Source: Echiichthys vipera (Eukaryota > Chordata > Actinopteri > Perciformes > Trachinidae). Taken from it: a DNA stretch of 64,000 nt. Under the pieces are notes generated by a model, which saw nothing but the letters and a program-made list of their open reading frames with translations, did no database searches and was not told where the DNA came from. The DNA lies in contig OY829658.1 of the NCBI GenBank assembly GCA_963691815.1, positions 19,946,471-20,010,470 on the forward strand, in the 5' to 3' direction. Shown in pieces: positions 37,901-49,900 of the stretch (positions are counted from its first letter, which is position 1; each line of letters starts with the position of its first letter). A program made the position numbers and the translations under genes.

Positions 37901-39711
37901 TCTCGTCGGCCTGGGGGCAGCGAGAGGGCAGGGCCACGGTCTTCACGTAGCTGTTGAGGGTGGCGGGGCGGCTCAGTTTGATCAGCATGATGTCGTTGTC
38001 CAGGTTGTGGCTGTTGTACTGGGGGTGCTTGATCATCTTGACACCGTCGATCCACTGCTCCGTGCCCTCATTCACAGCGATGTTGTGCTCGCCAAGACGG
38101 ACCTGAATACGACTGGAGGAAGGTATGAAAGCTTAAAAAGTCTTATCATATTTGAAAGTCATAACGTTAGTGACCTGACTCAGTGGAGTCATTACAAAGC
38201 TTTGAAGTGTGATAGTAACTATAGCTTTGAAGTTTTATCTTTGCTTCTCAAATGCTGGAACATTATATGTTTGTGCTCTCTATTGTGGATTTATTTCATT
38301 GATATAAGTAGTAAGCATCAACTTACTGGTAACCAAGCTAGCATTACACTGCCCTGAGGCTAATGTGGTGCTGAATAACCTTCTAATTAATTGTTAATTA
38401 ATAAATTAATTATAATAGACTATATGTTCTCTATTTTTATATTATTATATATTAATTTCATTCATGTTAAATAGTGTTAAATAATTGTAGAGAACCCAAC
38501 ATGCCAAGCCTATGGTGTGTTTTCTGGGTTTCTTTTGCATGTCCTTTTTGTACTTAATGTTTCTTAAATGTAATCGTCAGTGCTAAATAAATCAAATCAA
38601 ATCAAATGTTGGGCTACCTCTTATGTATTTCACTTTTACTTATATGTGTCTACAACGTACTGTGACGGAAATGACAATTTACATGTTTTGGGTTTTAAAA
38701 CACAGAACAAAACACATTCTTTATCTCCTTGTGATGCAGAAGTTCTTTATCTGAGCATACAATGTGCAGCTCTGTATATCTTGTGAAGATGCTTCCCTTT
38801 ATCCTGTGATACACGTATGACAAACTTTATGACTGATCTTGTATGTCACAGATAAACACAGACTATGTGTTCATGTTTTGTCTAAAAAGTGAGCAGCCCT
38901 GAGCTCTGGGTCTGTCTCCCTTGCAGCCTGTGTTTGTGTGTGGAGAGAACAGAAAATGCTGAGAATAAAACTACGGAGAAAAGCCAAAACTTGTTTGGTG
39001 TCTAATCTTTGTTGATGGACTTTTCCCATAACAGTAACTAATGACAGTATACTGTATAGTTTCCTTAGTCTATGCTGGACTAACTTTTTTCCCATTGCCT
39101 TTGGTGTAACTCTATTTATGGCGTTTTTGATAGTTTTACACTTGCATACACTGTTACTTAAAAGGCAGACCCCTGTTTTCAACCTTTACTGGAAGGTGAT
39201 GCATAGCTGTGCACCTACAAAGGGCAGAAGACTCATAAAAACCCCTGTACTGACACACAATCACCACTGATCCATGCTTTGATATCATGAGATGCCATGC
39301 GTGTTTAAGACTAAGCCTTCAAAGCAGTTAACGGGGCACATGCTAAACAAATAATTGTGACTTCCTGTACTTACGACTTGAAGCAGTGAGCAGCAGAAAC
39401 CACCCACTGGCTGGAGATGAGGGATCCACCGCAGAAGTGGTATCCAGCGTTCAGAGAGACCTGGTAGGGGACAGAGTTTCTGGTACACTCGTACCCTCCA
39501 ACAATCTTATCATCCGCATCTGCAGCAACTGAAACAGCATGTGAGGTATAACATGAAATTCAGAATGAAAAAAATACATCTTTAAAAACTGAAACAGGTG
39601 TATAAGAGTTATTTTATAGTTATTTATCAAAAGAGGAGATAAAACTAATAAATAATTGATTTGTCTCTTACATGCTGCTCCAAGCAAAGCCAGGAATATC
39701 AGGGTCTTCAT
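34938..39711 (-). CDS. Trypsinogen-like serine protease (S1A) with altered S1 pocket
   Basis: A secreted digestive-type protease. Coding exons (transcription order): 39672-39711, 39375-39528, 37859-38112, 36699-36835, 34938-35087, giving 244 residues. This is the five-exon trypsinogen layout, with all GT-AG introns in phase. Signal peptide MKTLIFLALLGAAFA, short acidic activation peptide ADADDK, then the IVGGYEC start of the mature enzyme. The catalytic triad is intact: His57 in SAAHC, Asp102 in DNDIML, Ser195 in GDSGGP. Twelve cysteines fit six disulfides, and the calcium loop EHNIAVNEGTEQ is conserved. However, the specificity residue 189 is Ser (GGASSCQGDSGG) where trypsins have Asp, and residue 226 is Ser (HPSVY) where trypsins have Gly. 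Overall it looks like a fish trypsin, possibly of the divergent 'group III/trypsin Y' kind, with predicted non-tryptic specificity. Neighbours: convergent with rps19, tandem with KMT2B. Confidence 0.95.
35988..36170 (+). mobile_element. tRNA-derived SINE in trypsin intron 4
   Basis: The head resembles a tRNA: A-box 'tggctgagtgg' (35992-36002) and B-box 'ggttcgactc' (36055-36064). The body is 'tttgctgcatgtctccccct' plus 'tttcctgt' and an A-rich tail. This arrangement is typical of a SINE common in percomorph fish. It lies antisense to the trypsin gene. It is not a functional tRNA: no acceptor stem closes. Confidence 0.8.
36929..37420. mobile_element. hAT-type MITE in trypsin intron 3
   Basis: The terminal inverted repeats are 'cagtggtggaaagtaactta' at the left and 'gagtacttcttccaccactt' at the right. 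Flanking direct repeats 'gtatcaa' (36922-36928 and 37421-37427) are the target-site duplication. The interior is full of 'acttttactt' and 'tacttgtact' motifs, typical of a very abundant fish MITE. About 490 bp, non-coding. Confidence 0.85.
38113..39374. other. Trypsin intron 2
   Basis: No exon or clear repeat seen. AT-rich at 38380-38480. Intron length 1.26 kb. Confidence 0.6.
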
Positions 39712-39748
39712 GGTGCCTTTCCTCTGAATGCAAGTTCACTCTGTAAGT

Positions 39749-39763
39749 CTTTATATACACCTG
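39749..39763 (-). promoter_or_regulatory. Trypsin gene TATA box with adjacent E-box
   Basis: On the - strand TATATAAAG (39749-39757) lies about 40 bases before the ATG, so transcription should start near 39725 with a very short 5' UTR. A CACCTG/CAGGTG E-box (39758-39763) abuts it. Pancreatic acinar genes use a PTF1 site made of such an E-box plus a TC-box; the second half is not clear here. Confidence 0.65.
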
Positions 39764-40461
39764 TCGTGCCCTGTCCCCACATTTCTCAAGGTCGGGAAGG
39801 TAAAACGCAGGTGAAGGTGGAACTGTTCTGGGAAAGAGCCATGTGGCTGTGGGCAAGAATCAGACAAGAGATCTGCACACTGTAGTAAAAGCTCCCAGCT
39901 ATTTTAATTGTGCAACATTTCGATCTAACGGAAATCTTAGGTATTGTCAAAACTTCTCCCAGGCCACTTGAGGGCACCTACGATTGAAGGCTGAATATAA
40001 CAGACATGTTATTTAATGTTTCATATGTCTAATTCAGGAGAAGATCAGTCCAGTTTTAGATTGTGATGTGTAATGGAACAGATGTCAAGTTTCTAATGGT
40101 GTCCAAATATACAGTAGCTTACTTAAACGATCGATATGTACGATAGCTGTGCAGTTTGCAGGTGTCGCTGGTCTCAACTCGGCAGTGGGCTGCTGGAACA
40201 TTCAATAGCTTATCAGGTTTTCTATGGATTACTGAGAAATCTGTTAGAAAACTGGAGAAAAAGGGTCCCGCAATAGAAAGATGTATAGTTGGGGTTTTCC
40301 ATACAGGGATCACAAGAACATTACAAAACAATATACATTTATATATGTGCACTTAAGAATCACAAGTGATATTTGAATTGAATTATCTTAATATTTACTC
40401 ATTGGTAAAAAAAAAAAAAAACACTGGCAAATGGAAGGCACATTTTTTAACATTTCAAATT

Positions 40462-40467
40462 TTTATT
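40462..40467 (-). terminator. Candidate KMT2B poly(A) signal
   Basis: AATAAA on the - strand, about 1.65 kb after the KMT2B stop codon and 0.7 kb before the trypsin promoter. Further AATAAA matches nearer the stop (around 41060-41095) could give a shorter 3' UTR. Confidence 0.45.
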
Positions 40468-42112
40468 GAACATAAATTAAAAAAAAAGTAGGTAAAAAAA
40501 TATTTAACAGTTTTAGAAATTCTTTATACAACTATGTACAGGCAACGATCCATAGTGAGCTGATAAAGTAAAGTAACAACGTTTTGCGTGTCAATTATTA
40601 ATCCTTAATTTAAAAAAAAGAACAACATACTTCCACAGCATTCAGCCTTCAACCTAAACTCAAGTATCTGCACACATTAACTGCTATAACTTAACTATGT
40701 GGCTGCACATAGGGTAAATGAGAACCAAAAATGATTTCAGGCATAATAGCAGGTCATTGTTTAATAGTATAGATGATTTTTTTTTGTTTCCAACTGTCGA
40801 GAAGTAATGATTGCAAAGATGAACAACGAGGAAATGAGGAAGCTGTTTGTTTGACCAAATGTGTTAAATTAAATCTTGCTTCATACACCTTTGAGGTAGT
40901 ACACCTGTGAGAGACAACGAAACAGGAGGAAGAGGGTGCAAAACAGCCGCAAAAGAAAATAAAGAAAGAGAAAAGATTAATTTAGACTACTTCGCAAAAG
41001 CTTGGGGGTCAGCCTCGTCAGCCTTCACTTACAAATAGAAAGTTAAAAGCTCAAACACATTTATTTCCATCAGCTTGTTGAATATACATTTATTGTTCAA
41101 ATATACAAAAATACAAAAAAACATTTATGAGGGACTGTGCAGAGCAAGATCATTATATTCAGTTTGAATTCTGCACCAAGGAAACTCGCCCTCATAGACC
41201 TTAAAATACACAAACAGCACAAATTAACAAATAAAGAACAGACAGTAATAAAAGCATTTAGATCACAGCATCTCTGCCGCCACAAATAAAAAAAGGAAAT
41301 TTCAACCGACTGACTGGGTGACTTTATTAAAACTAACTTTTGGGTTAAACGTCACCAGCACCTAAAACATTGGGAGTCCCTGCTCAACACGACTTGTGGT
41401 ATCCAGACTGAGGTTAAAATGTATCTGCACTACAATGTACACGAGGAGCCTTGAGTCAAATGTGTTTGTTTTGCTGTGAAGTAAAAATTGGTTCCCTCCG
41501 CTGCGACACCAGTGCTGCCAGAGAAGGTTGTGTCAAAGTAAGGTGCTGAATAAATTCTCCTCGTCCTTCTCGGTGACCTTGTATTTACAAAGACATTCTG
41601 TCGCCAGAATAATAGATTCCCCGTTTACACAGCAATGGCTGCGATCAGGTGATTTTAGTTTGTAGCTGGTAATAAGTGCCTCCCGGCTGTTGTCCAGCCC
41701 CAGTTCCAGCAGAGGCTCCTGTCAAATTAAACACTGTACAACTGACTCTGTTGTATAAGATAGTACAGCAGTACACAAATCCACAAAGAAGTTTCCCTAA
41801 TTAAACTGCACTTCCTAACAGACCAACAATCCAGCAGTCTGAAATTACATAAATAATATTCATCCCAAGCTTTGACATATGGCTCTAATCTGGTTTGCGA
41901 CTGTTCACAGCAGTTCAGAGGACAGAAATATGCTAATAAAACATGCTGTCCTCCATCAGTCTATAAATTAAGCTTCGGACAACCACAACTTTCAGTAGAT
42001 ACAGGTGTCGGCGACCTCGCTCTTAAGGCTACGTCACAACGGCCGTCCGACTCCTCAATTCAAGTGCATTAATCAAGATGGCTATTTGTATGTGGTGTGT
42101 GTGTCTTTTGTA
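40468..42112 (-). other. KMT2B 3' untranslated region (inferred)
   Basis: AT-rich DNA with no open frame of interest and no clear repeat. It is bounded by the KMT2B stop codon and a poly(A) signal, and I infer it to be the 3' UTR. The extent is not proven. Confidence 0.5.
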
Positions 42113-43970
42113 CTAATTCAGGAAGTGACGGCAGCGTCTCGCCCCGCAGTTGCAGTGCAGCTTGCTGTTCTCGTCCTCGATGGGGAACTTGTAGTCGTAG
42201 GTCAGTTCTTCGCCACGGTAGATCTTTCTCAGGGCGAAGATGACGATGTGCTTGCGGCCGTCCACGTTGATGACACGAGAGTAGCAGTTTGGCTCGCACG
42301 AGTGGTTGATGAAGCGAGCCGCGTTGCCTTGCATCGTCGCGTCCACCACATCGAAGTCGTCGATGCGGAACATGTAGCACCCGATGCCCTGGTGGAAGGA
42401 GATTACACAACAGAGTTCACAGCGGTCCAAGCAAGAAATGATGTGCGAGCCTGAAAAGTTGTTTACTAGGAAATGTGTAAAAAGGTATTGAATTAGGTAT
42501 ATTATCAACTTAAGGCTGCTCTATGCCTGAAATCAGGCATGGTGACTGAGAACTCCCTCCATGCAAGTTCAATCTACGATTGCACGTTGGTCTGTCATTT
42601 TCTTCTGCACAGGAGGCGGATGTAGTTCAAATGACTGCACACAATTGGACAGTCCTTCAACCAATCAGACCAACGATCCGGATGACGTGCTCCATTTGTT
42701 TGGCCACCAGCGGGGCAACTATAAGATGAAACTTTTAACAAAACCAGTCTGCGGTAAAGCAAATCCATCCTTTCTTTGGAGGAATTGCCGCATGGCAAAG
42801 AAAACTTGCTACTGAAATCATTTAAAACTGCAGCGACAGCTGCATCAACGGGTAGTGGTTACTGCGCTTCGGTTGCCGCCATGTTGTAAATTAATTAATG
42901 TAAATTGTAAAAACAAAGCTGCTTGCAACGCTTCTCTGTCATCGGGTTTAACCAGACAAAAGTGCACCCGGTGAAAAAAGCCAGCTTGGTGATTGGATCC
43001 AGAAAAAAGGATAGGAAACAGGAGGAAACTCTTTTCCAGACCCTTGTGCAGAATGAATTCAAACCTACGGCTACCTACCCCGTTTCATTACTGCTTTCAT
43101 TTTATTTATTTATTTATTTATTAGTTTCTTTGTCAGGTTACAGTAACGCGATACAGAATAATTGCATATACAGTACGTGCTTTACCGTCAAAAAAAGTGA
43201 GTCAGTGAGTTAAATTGAGCACATACATAATAATACTTAGTAATACATAGTGACATTCTCATACTATATACACAAGATTACAATAATTTTACATGTGTTG
43301 CATTGTGTGCACTGTGTCATTTTATGGCAATATCTGTCTGTGCATAATTGTATAGATGTGTGTGTCTGTGTGCATGCATGCACGTAATCTTTATGAGTGT
43401 GTGTGAGTTTATCAGTGTGTCCGTTGCTCTGTCTGTGTGTGTGTACGTGTCCATGTGTGCATGTCCAAGTGCATGATAGGAGATAAGGTTTAGTTTGGTT
43501 TCAGCCTGTGTTTTTCATTAAACACTTTCAGATCAGTTTGTGTTTTTATTTCCATTCAAATGTATCAACAGGAATGCACATGTAATATAATATAGGCAGA
43601 AACTCTGAATGTGATAATGATGGTTTCTCAGTACAGTAGTGTGTGTTATGTTTACTGACCTTGCCGTCATAATATTTCTCCCGTTTATCAGTCAGGACAG
43701 AGCGAATGACGGTGCCCGCATACTCGATCACCATCTCGCCAGCCTCGATGTTTCTTTTGCAGAAAAGGCCTCGACCATGAATTTCAGATCTGAGCGGATT
43801 ACAGAACGGGAAACATTTTGAGCACACAAAATTATTTTGGACATTAATAAAGTCTCATGCCCTTCTTGTCATTTTCCCCCCATTACCTGTAAACTCCTAC
43901 GGCTTCTTTGGAGATCTTTTCCAGGTGTCTGTATCTCATTGCCATGGGAAGCTCACTGCTGGTGGCTCGC
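42113..43970 (-). other. KMT2B SET and post-SET exons
   Basis: Exons 43887-43970, 43660-43789 and 42113-42388. SET begins after RHLEKISKEAVGVYRS. EIHGRGLFCKRNIEAGEMVI, then GCYMFRIDDFDVVDATMQGN, the cofactor-binding RFINHSCEPNC and catalytic YDYKF are all present. Post-SET cysteines CNCGARRCRHFLN close the protein at TAG (42113-42115). Active-site residues look intact. Confidence 0.97.
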
Positions 43971-46900
43971 CTGTCAAGAGTGAGACACAGAAAAGTTGTG
44001 TCAACGTGAACTTGGCATCTGCTAAATAACCACCTGTCAACCACTTTAAATTCCTGATCATTGTTGTTTGCAGAGGGTTAAAAATGTATGCTTGGGATCA
44101 AGAAGGTGGCACAAATTTTAATCCCCTTACCTGGAAGATTTCAGTGGGAATTCATCCTCCTCTTCATCACAGGGGCCTACTAGTACACCAGGAAGCTCTC
44201 TGTGCTGTGATGCCAGGAAGTTGAACATATCAAAAGTCGCTTTCCTAATAAGGGAAAGAAAAAAAACATTAATTAAAATTATATAATTAATTATAATTAA
44301 ATAAACCTTTTAAAAAAACTTAAAAGCATAAAACCAGTCATGACAAAAAGTAACTGTGTTTATACCGCGTGTAGACTTCTGTACGAGCACAGCCGCTCGG
44401 ATTAAGTGGAAGCTCTTCCTCGATGACATCACAGCAGTGGAAACGGAAGCGGTGGCGTTTGCAGGAAGCGGCACCCTGCAGTTGCTCCAGCAGAAAGATG
44501 ACTGCATCGTGGACGACGCCGAGCACCCGCGGTCCGCTCATCCCGCCGAGAGGCAGCTGTTTCAGGTGGAAGCCGGCTCGAGCTTCAAGGACGGCGTCAA
44601 TCACTGCACGCCAGGCGACTGACGGGGGAAAGAGATAAGGAAGGTGTGAGAGCGAAGCTGCACACAGTTTTCTCCTTGCAATCAACCTTCTCCATCTTTA
44701 GGTTCCCTTATAACTGAGTCCAAAAGAGACACTCAAACACAACATGCCTAGAAGATTATACTTCAGCTGCGGGGGTTAGCAAAGACTCAGAGCACAGGAC
44801 TGTAAACAAGCAGCTCTTACCCTCTATGCTGTTAGCCTTAACACTGAAGCCATCCTCGCTGGTGATTTCAAAACGCAAGTGAGGCTGGTTCATGTATGTC
44901 CTATTTCTGTGTTTGGGGGAAGGTACATCTTCTTCGGAGCTGAAACCTGTTGAATCAAACGAGTCATGATTGCGAAAAACATTCCTGAAAAGTAATGACA
45001 TTTTTAAATAATAAAGATATGGAATAATTTAAATTTAAAAAAGAGCAAGTTTAAGAGCAAGGTATCTCAAGCTGTCAGAGTCTCTGAATGGCTTTTGGAA
45101 ATGTTTTCACAGTGACAGATTTAACAAGTTAATGTTGAAAAAGATTCGGAAGAGCAGGTGATAACTGAAGGAGATTCAAATGAATAAACAATTATTACAA
45201 ACCTGAACAAGGGATCCATTCAGAGAGGTCTCCGTGGCGAGCACTGACCCACATGTGCGTTTTACCCTGAATATGACTGTTGGTTTGTGCGCACGGGGGT
45301 GGACTCTCAACCTGAGGATACCTGAGCAGAAAAGGACGCATTCAAATTGAATGTTAGTGCTGGAACACACTTGAGGAAAAAGTCTTCAACACATATCAAT
45401 AATTCATTTTTAAAACATTTTCAGAGATCTCCTTAAAAAAGCTTGTTTTGGGGCAATAAATTCTACTTTTTGGGGGAACTAAATAACTTGATACACAATG
45501 TTGCTTAAGAACTACTTTTAACAGAAGTTGTCTTGCATTTCTACACCTCAACCTGACACTAAATGAGGGCTACCTTTAAAGCTCAGTTCAGAACAAGATT
45601 GGCGATGAGAGGAATTGAAACTTGCGACTACTTGCAATGCATAAGTCTTCAACGTTCTGAAACCTGCCAGTTCACACCAATGCGACGAGAAGGCGTATCA
45701 TCTGCAAAGCGACTAATCTCTGTACTTCTGATCTACTTTTACAGCCTTTTTTGTAGCATCTTAAAAAATGAATGAGGACAGAGATAGTGAGATACTTGCT
45801 ACAGCTGCATTTCAAGTAGTGATGAATCTGTGAAAATAACGTTTTATTTCTCTGATTCACTGTTTTGTTCTTCTGCTGCATCTCACTCAACCCTCTCAGT
45901 TTCTTTTTCTCTTGCGAACACACATTGAGCTTCCGTCCAAAACTGCCATTATGAACAGCTGACAGTTTGTCACTGACCTGATCAGCAGACTTTGCTACGA
46001 GCTAATTGGCTGTTGAAACAAGTTATGCGCCTTATGTTCTTAAACCAGCAGCTGGCAACTTGACAAGTGGAAGTCGCAGACTACACAATCAGCCAGTTTG
46101 AGTTAAGGTGAGACGGGCTGGTTCACAGTGCTGCTACATTTCCCTGCAAAGTTCTAAAACGCTTTTGTCTTTTGTTGCAAATCTTTGGTCTAAAATGGGC
46201 TTCAGATGAACTTGCCTGGCGGGTGGAGGAGGTGGAGCAGTAATCCTTATCGGCTCGGGCGAAGGCAAGAGATAGTCCTGGTCCATATCGAGGATATCCT
46301 TCATTGTTGGAGCTTTCATTCTCACACCACTTGGTCTGTTGGTTGAAAACAAAAAAAGTTAATGCAATTTAACACACTGGTTCCTGAGAAAACAACAGTG
46401 CTGCTGCTGTGAACTCCAACAACAATAGTACACAATAGACAGGCTTGCAACGTGGACCTACCAAGAATGCTAGAGATGAAAATGGACGGTGTAGTTTAAT
46501 ACTTTAGTTAAGGCTTAAAATTATGGCAACACTGCATAATATAAAAGTAACGTCATGCAGAAAAGTGTAATTTATCATTTAACAATAATAACAATTAAGA
46601 ACAGCCAAAAGCTGCAGCCCTAATAATAACAATAATATTAGGTAGCAAACTAAAGGTTTATTGCAGCACAGTACTTTTGGACAACATGCACTGCTGTAAT
46701 TTTGTAGTTTCTTAAAAGTCGTATACTCTTTAGTGTTCTGCAGTGAAACGAGAGAAGAATCAAATCTTTGAATACCTGGCTTCATTAACTTCGTCTAGAT
46801 CACTTGATGGATCCCTCAAGAAGTCCATCTTGGATTTCTTCTTGGAGGGCCGTTCGGACATCGACGACACTCTCTTGACCCTAACCTGGCGTGTTGAAGC

Positions 46901-49900
46901 GGGTGTTGGTTGCAGGTTTAAACCTGGTTCATCGAGGACACTGCTGGGGGACTCTGAACGTGCAGCTGGTGACTGATCTGAGACCTCTGCGTTCTGAAAC
47001 TGGGGTGGTGTTTGATGTTTGGGTCGTGGAGCCTTACTGAGGATGATGGGATTTGTCTTCGGCTCGTTGCGGTGAGTAGCCATGGCTCTGTTGATTATGG
47101 CCTGGGCTGTGCCTTCTTCAATGTTGGAAAAGGTCGTTTCAGGAACACTCTGCACACTGACATGAGTTGTGGGAGCAGGTGTCCCGATGCTTTTCACAGG
47201 CACCACTCTGACAAGTATTTTTTTCTCAGTTACGGTGTGGTTACCGGCAGAGGGGACGTTTGTGGCAGAGTGGCTGGAATGGGGCTTTATTATAACACGA
47301 GGGACTGAGCGCTGCAAGGCATTACCACTGTGGAGAATCTTGGCAATCTGACTTATTTTGTTGTAGGCAGGAGAGTTTGTACTGAGTGACTGATAGGTAT
47401 TTGATCTTGGGTCTTTAATCAGAATCTGACCTTGTCTGTTCACCAAAAGGACCTGATGGGAGGGAGACGCAGGTGATGGCGAACTCGTGGCTGCGACTTG
47501 ATTCTGATTCACAACTTGCTGCTGAATTCCTGTCCTCGAGTTGTCCAAGCGAATGGCGATGGTTTTGTTCCGTGGCGCACCAGCCTGGATAGGTACATTT
47601 AAACCATTGATCACAATGGGGGTAGTGACTGGGCGTGGAAGTGCATAAACAGTAGCAGGGGAAGCTGATGCGTTATGTACAGTCTGTGTAGGTTGAGTGG
47701 GAATCGCCAATTTGAGTATGCGCTGCTGTGGGATACACGGTCTTTGCGCCAAGCGTTTGAAGTTTGGCGCTGGACGTTTTGTCTTTATAATGATGGATTT
47801 TGTCGGCAATGTGGGAGATTTTTTGGTTTTACGCTCTGGACCTGGACTATGCTCTGGAGAGTAGTCAGGATCATTTAAATCATCTTTAAATTCTTCGAAG
47901 GAGTCAGCCGATGAGGTGCTGTCATCTTTACGGCCAACTTCAACTTTTTTTGGGAACACCACAGTGCCATCTTCAGCAGAAACAAAATGGCCTGTAGTTG
48001 AATCCAAAAACACCTCATTTGGAAGTGTTGGTTCTTCAGAGCTCATCGGAACCTCTTCCTCCTGAACTGACACGTCATAATTTGCATAACCTGCTTCAAG
48101 AACATCAGGCGGTGGAGAATTTTCCTGAATATCTGGCTCAGCTGTTGACTTTGACACGGTGTAGATTGAGTCCAGCCTCTTTAGAGCGACCGTAAGCTGT
48201 TTAGTAGGTGTATTATGGTTGGTGTGAATCTTATTCTCTTCAACATCGACCACCTCGCTGTCATCGCTCTCTGACCCACCGTCCGCTCCATCTAACTGTG
48301 AGATTGATTGTGTTGAAGTGAGCTGACCTGAGGTGTCTGAGCTGCTCGCTGCGTCGCACACGACTGTGCGTGAAAATTTAAAGTAACGACTTGAGTCTTC
48401 ATCTCCGGTGTCATTCTCCCGATTATCTACGTGCATTTCGGCATCTTGCACCACACCCTCCACCTCTCCTCTCCCGCCTTGTGCTCCACAGTGAAGCGTC
48501 ACGTTCTCGGTGAGCAGAGCCTCGTCAAACTCAAGCTTAGCGTTCAGCATGGAGGCCACTGCTACCTCTGTGTCGGTGTCAAACACAGTGTATGGCAGCT
48601 CCTGAGCCATGAGGTGAGCGACCTCCTCTTCCAGGTTATCAGGGGCTAGAGAGATCCCATTGGTTGTGGCCACTGCTGCGTCTTCTGCCTCAGATGATGC
48701 TAGGAAGTCTTGGGGAACCTCTGCGGAAATTGGGGTGGTGATTTTAAAGCTTTGCCTGCCTCCGGGGGACTGAGTGAGGGCTCCTTGCCGAGGTGACAGC
48801 CCCGCAGTAATGCTGGAGTTGGTTCGAGGCGGGGAGCTCCAGACTGGTGATGCTGAGTTTTGCCGTGACAGAGGCGAAGCAGCTCCCAAGTTTGATGACC
48901 TCGGAGGAGAGCTGAACAGGGCACATCTGGAGTGGACAGTGCCACCAGAGCGGAGGGTCATCGGAACAGATGGGTCGCTGTCCGTTGGCGAGGAACTGCA
49001 GCGGCTTCTTGATGAGAGCCTGCGAGGCCGACGGGTGTCCTCCAGGTCCCTCAATGTCAGGACGTGATGCGATTTGTGAAGAGCCGACCCTGAGAGCATC
49101 AAATAACAAAGAGTGAAGAAAAGGCAACAATGCTAATTTAGGAGATCTTCTTCTAGAATTCAATAGGACAAAAAGAAAAAATACATTTCAAATCATACGT
49201 TTTATCTTAAACTATTCACCTGGAGATGGAAGCGGTCGAGATGATCCTCCTGCTGGTCTCCTGGTCTGTGTGTGACCAGGACTTTTGGATCCAGGTGTGT
49301 TGTGCTGTTTAGAGTTGGGTGATGGAGTTGTGGACTTTATTGGGCTGGATGAGGAGCTTAAACAATCTGGGGACTCCGTATCTGGCAAAGAAGAAAAGGT
49401 GTCAAACAAATACAACTACAGTGCAACAGGTCATAAAATATGAGCAAAAATGCTCAACTTATAGTATTTATGTTGCAAAATCATGCCTAATCATTGTTTA
49501 ATGTCACACATCAGCTCTGTATTTTTTAGAAAAAGCACTTCTATGAGTGTCTGCTGAAGTAAACAAAAGGCAATCCAGGCGTTCAATAAACAAATAAAAA
49601 GTTCCTGCTGACCTCTGTGGTGGCTGGGGCTGTGGACTATGGTGTGATTCTCTTCTTTATCCCACCTCAAATCTTGTTCCTCGCCAGGGAGAGGCGTGCT
49701 CACTTCTGTCACCTTGCAGGTGTACTTGCAGCGTCTGCGGGGATCCACAGTGCTCCAGTACAACCGAGAACATCTGGAGAAGGAAGGAAGGGAAGAAGAA
49801 AGCATTCACGTAAAGAGAAGTAATACCCAAACAAAAGGCATTTTGAAAACAATAATGATGCACCAACGTTTCCAAAATTTTATAAACAAACATACTGAGA

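Noticed and set aside
42005..42454. 149-codon + strand frame opposite the last KMT2B exon
   Set aside because: Antisense shadow of the conserved, GC-rich SET coding sequence.
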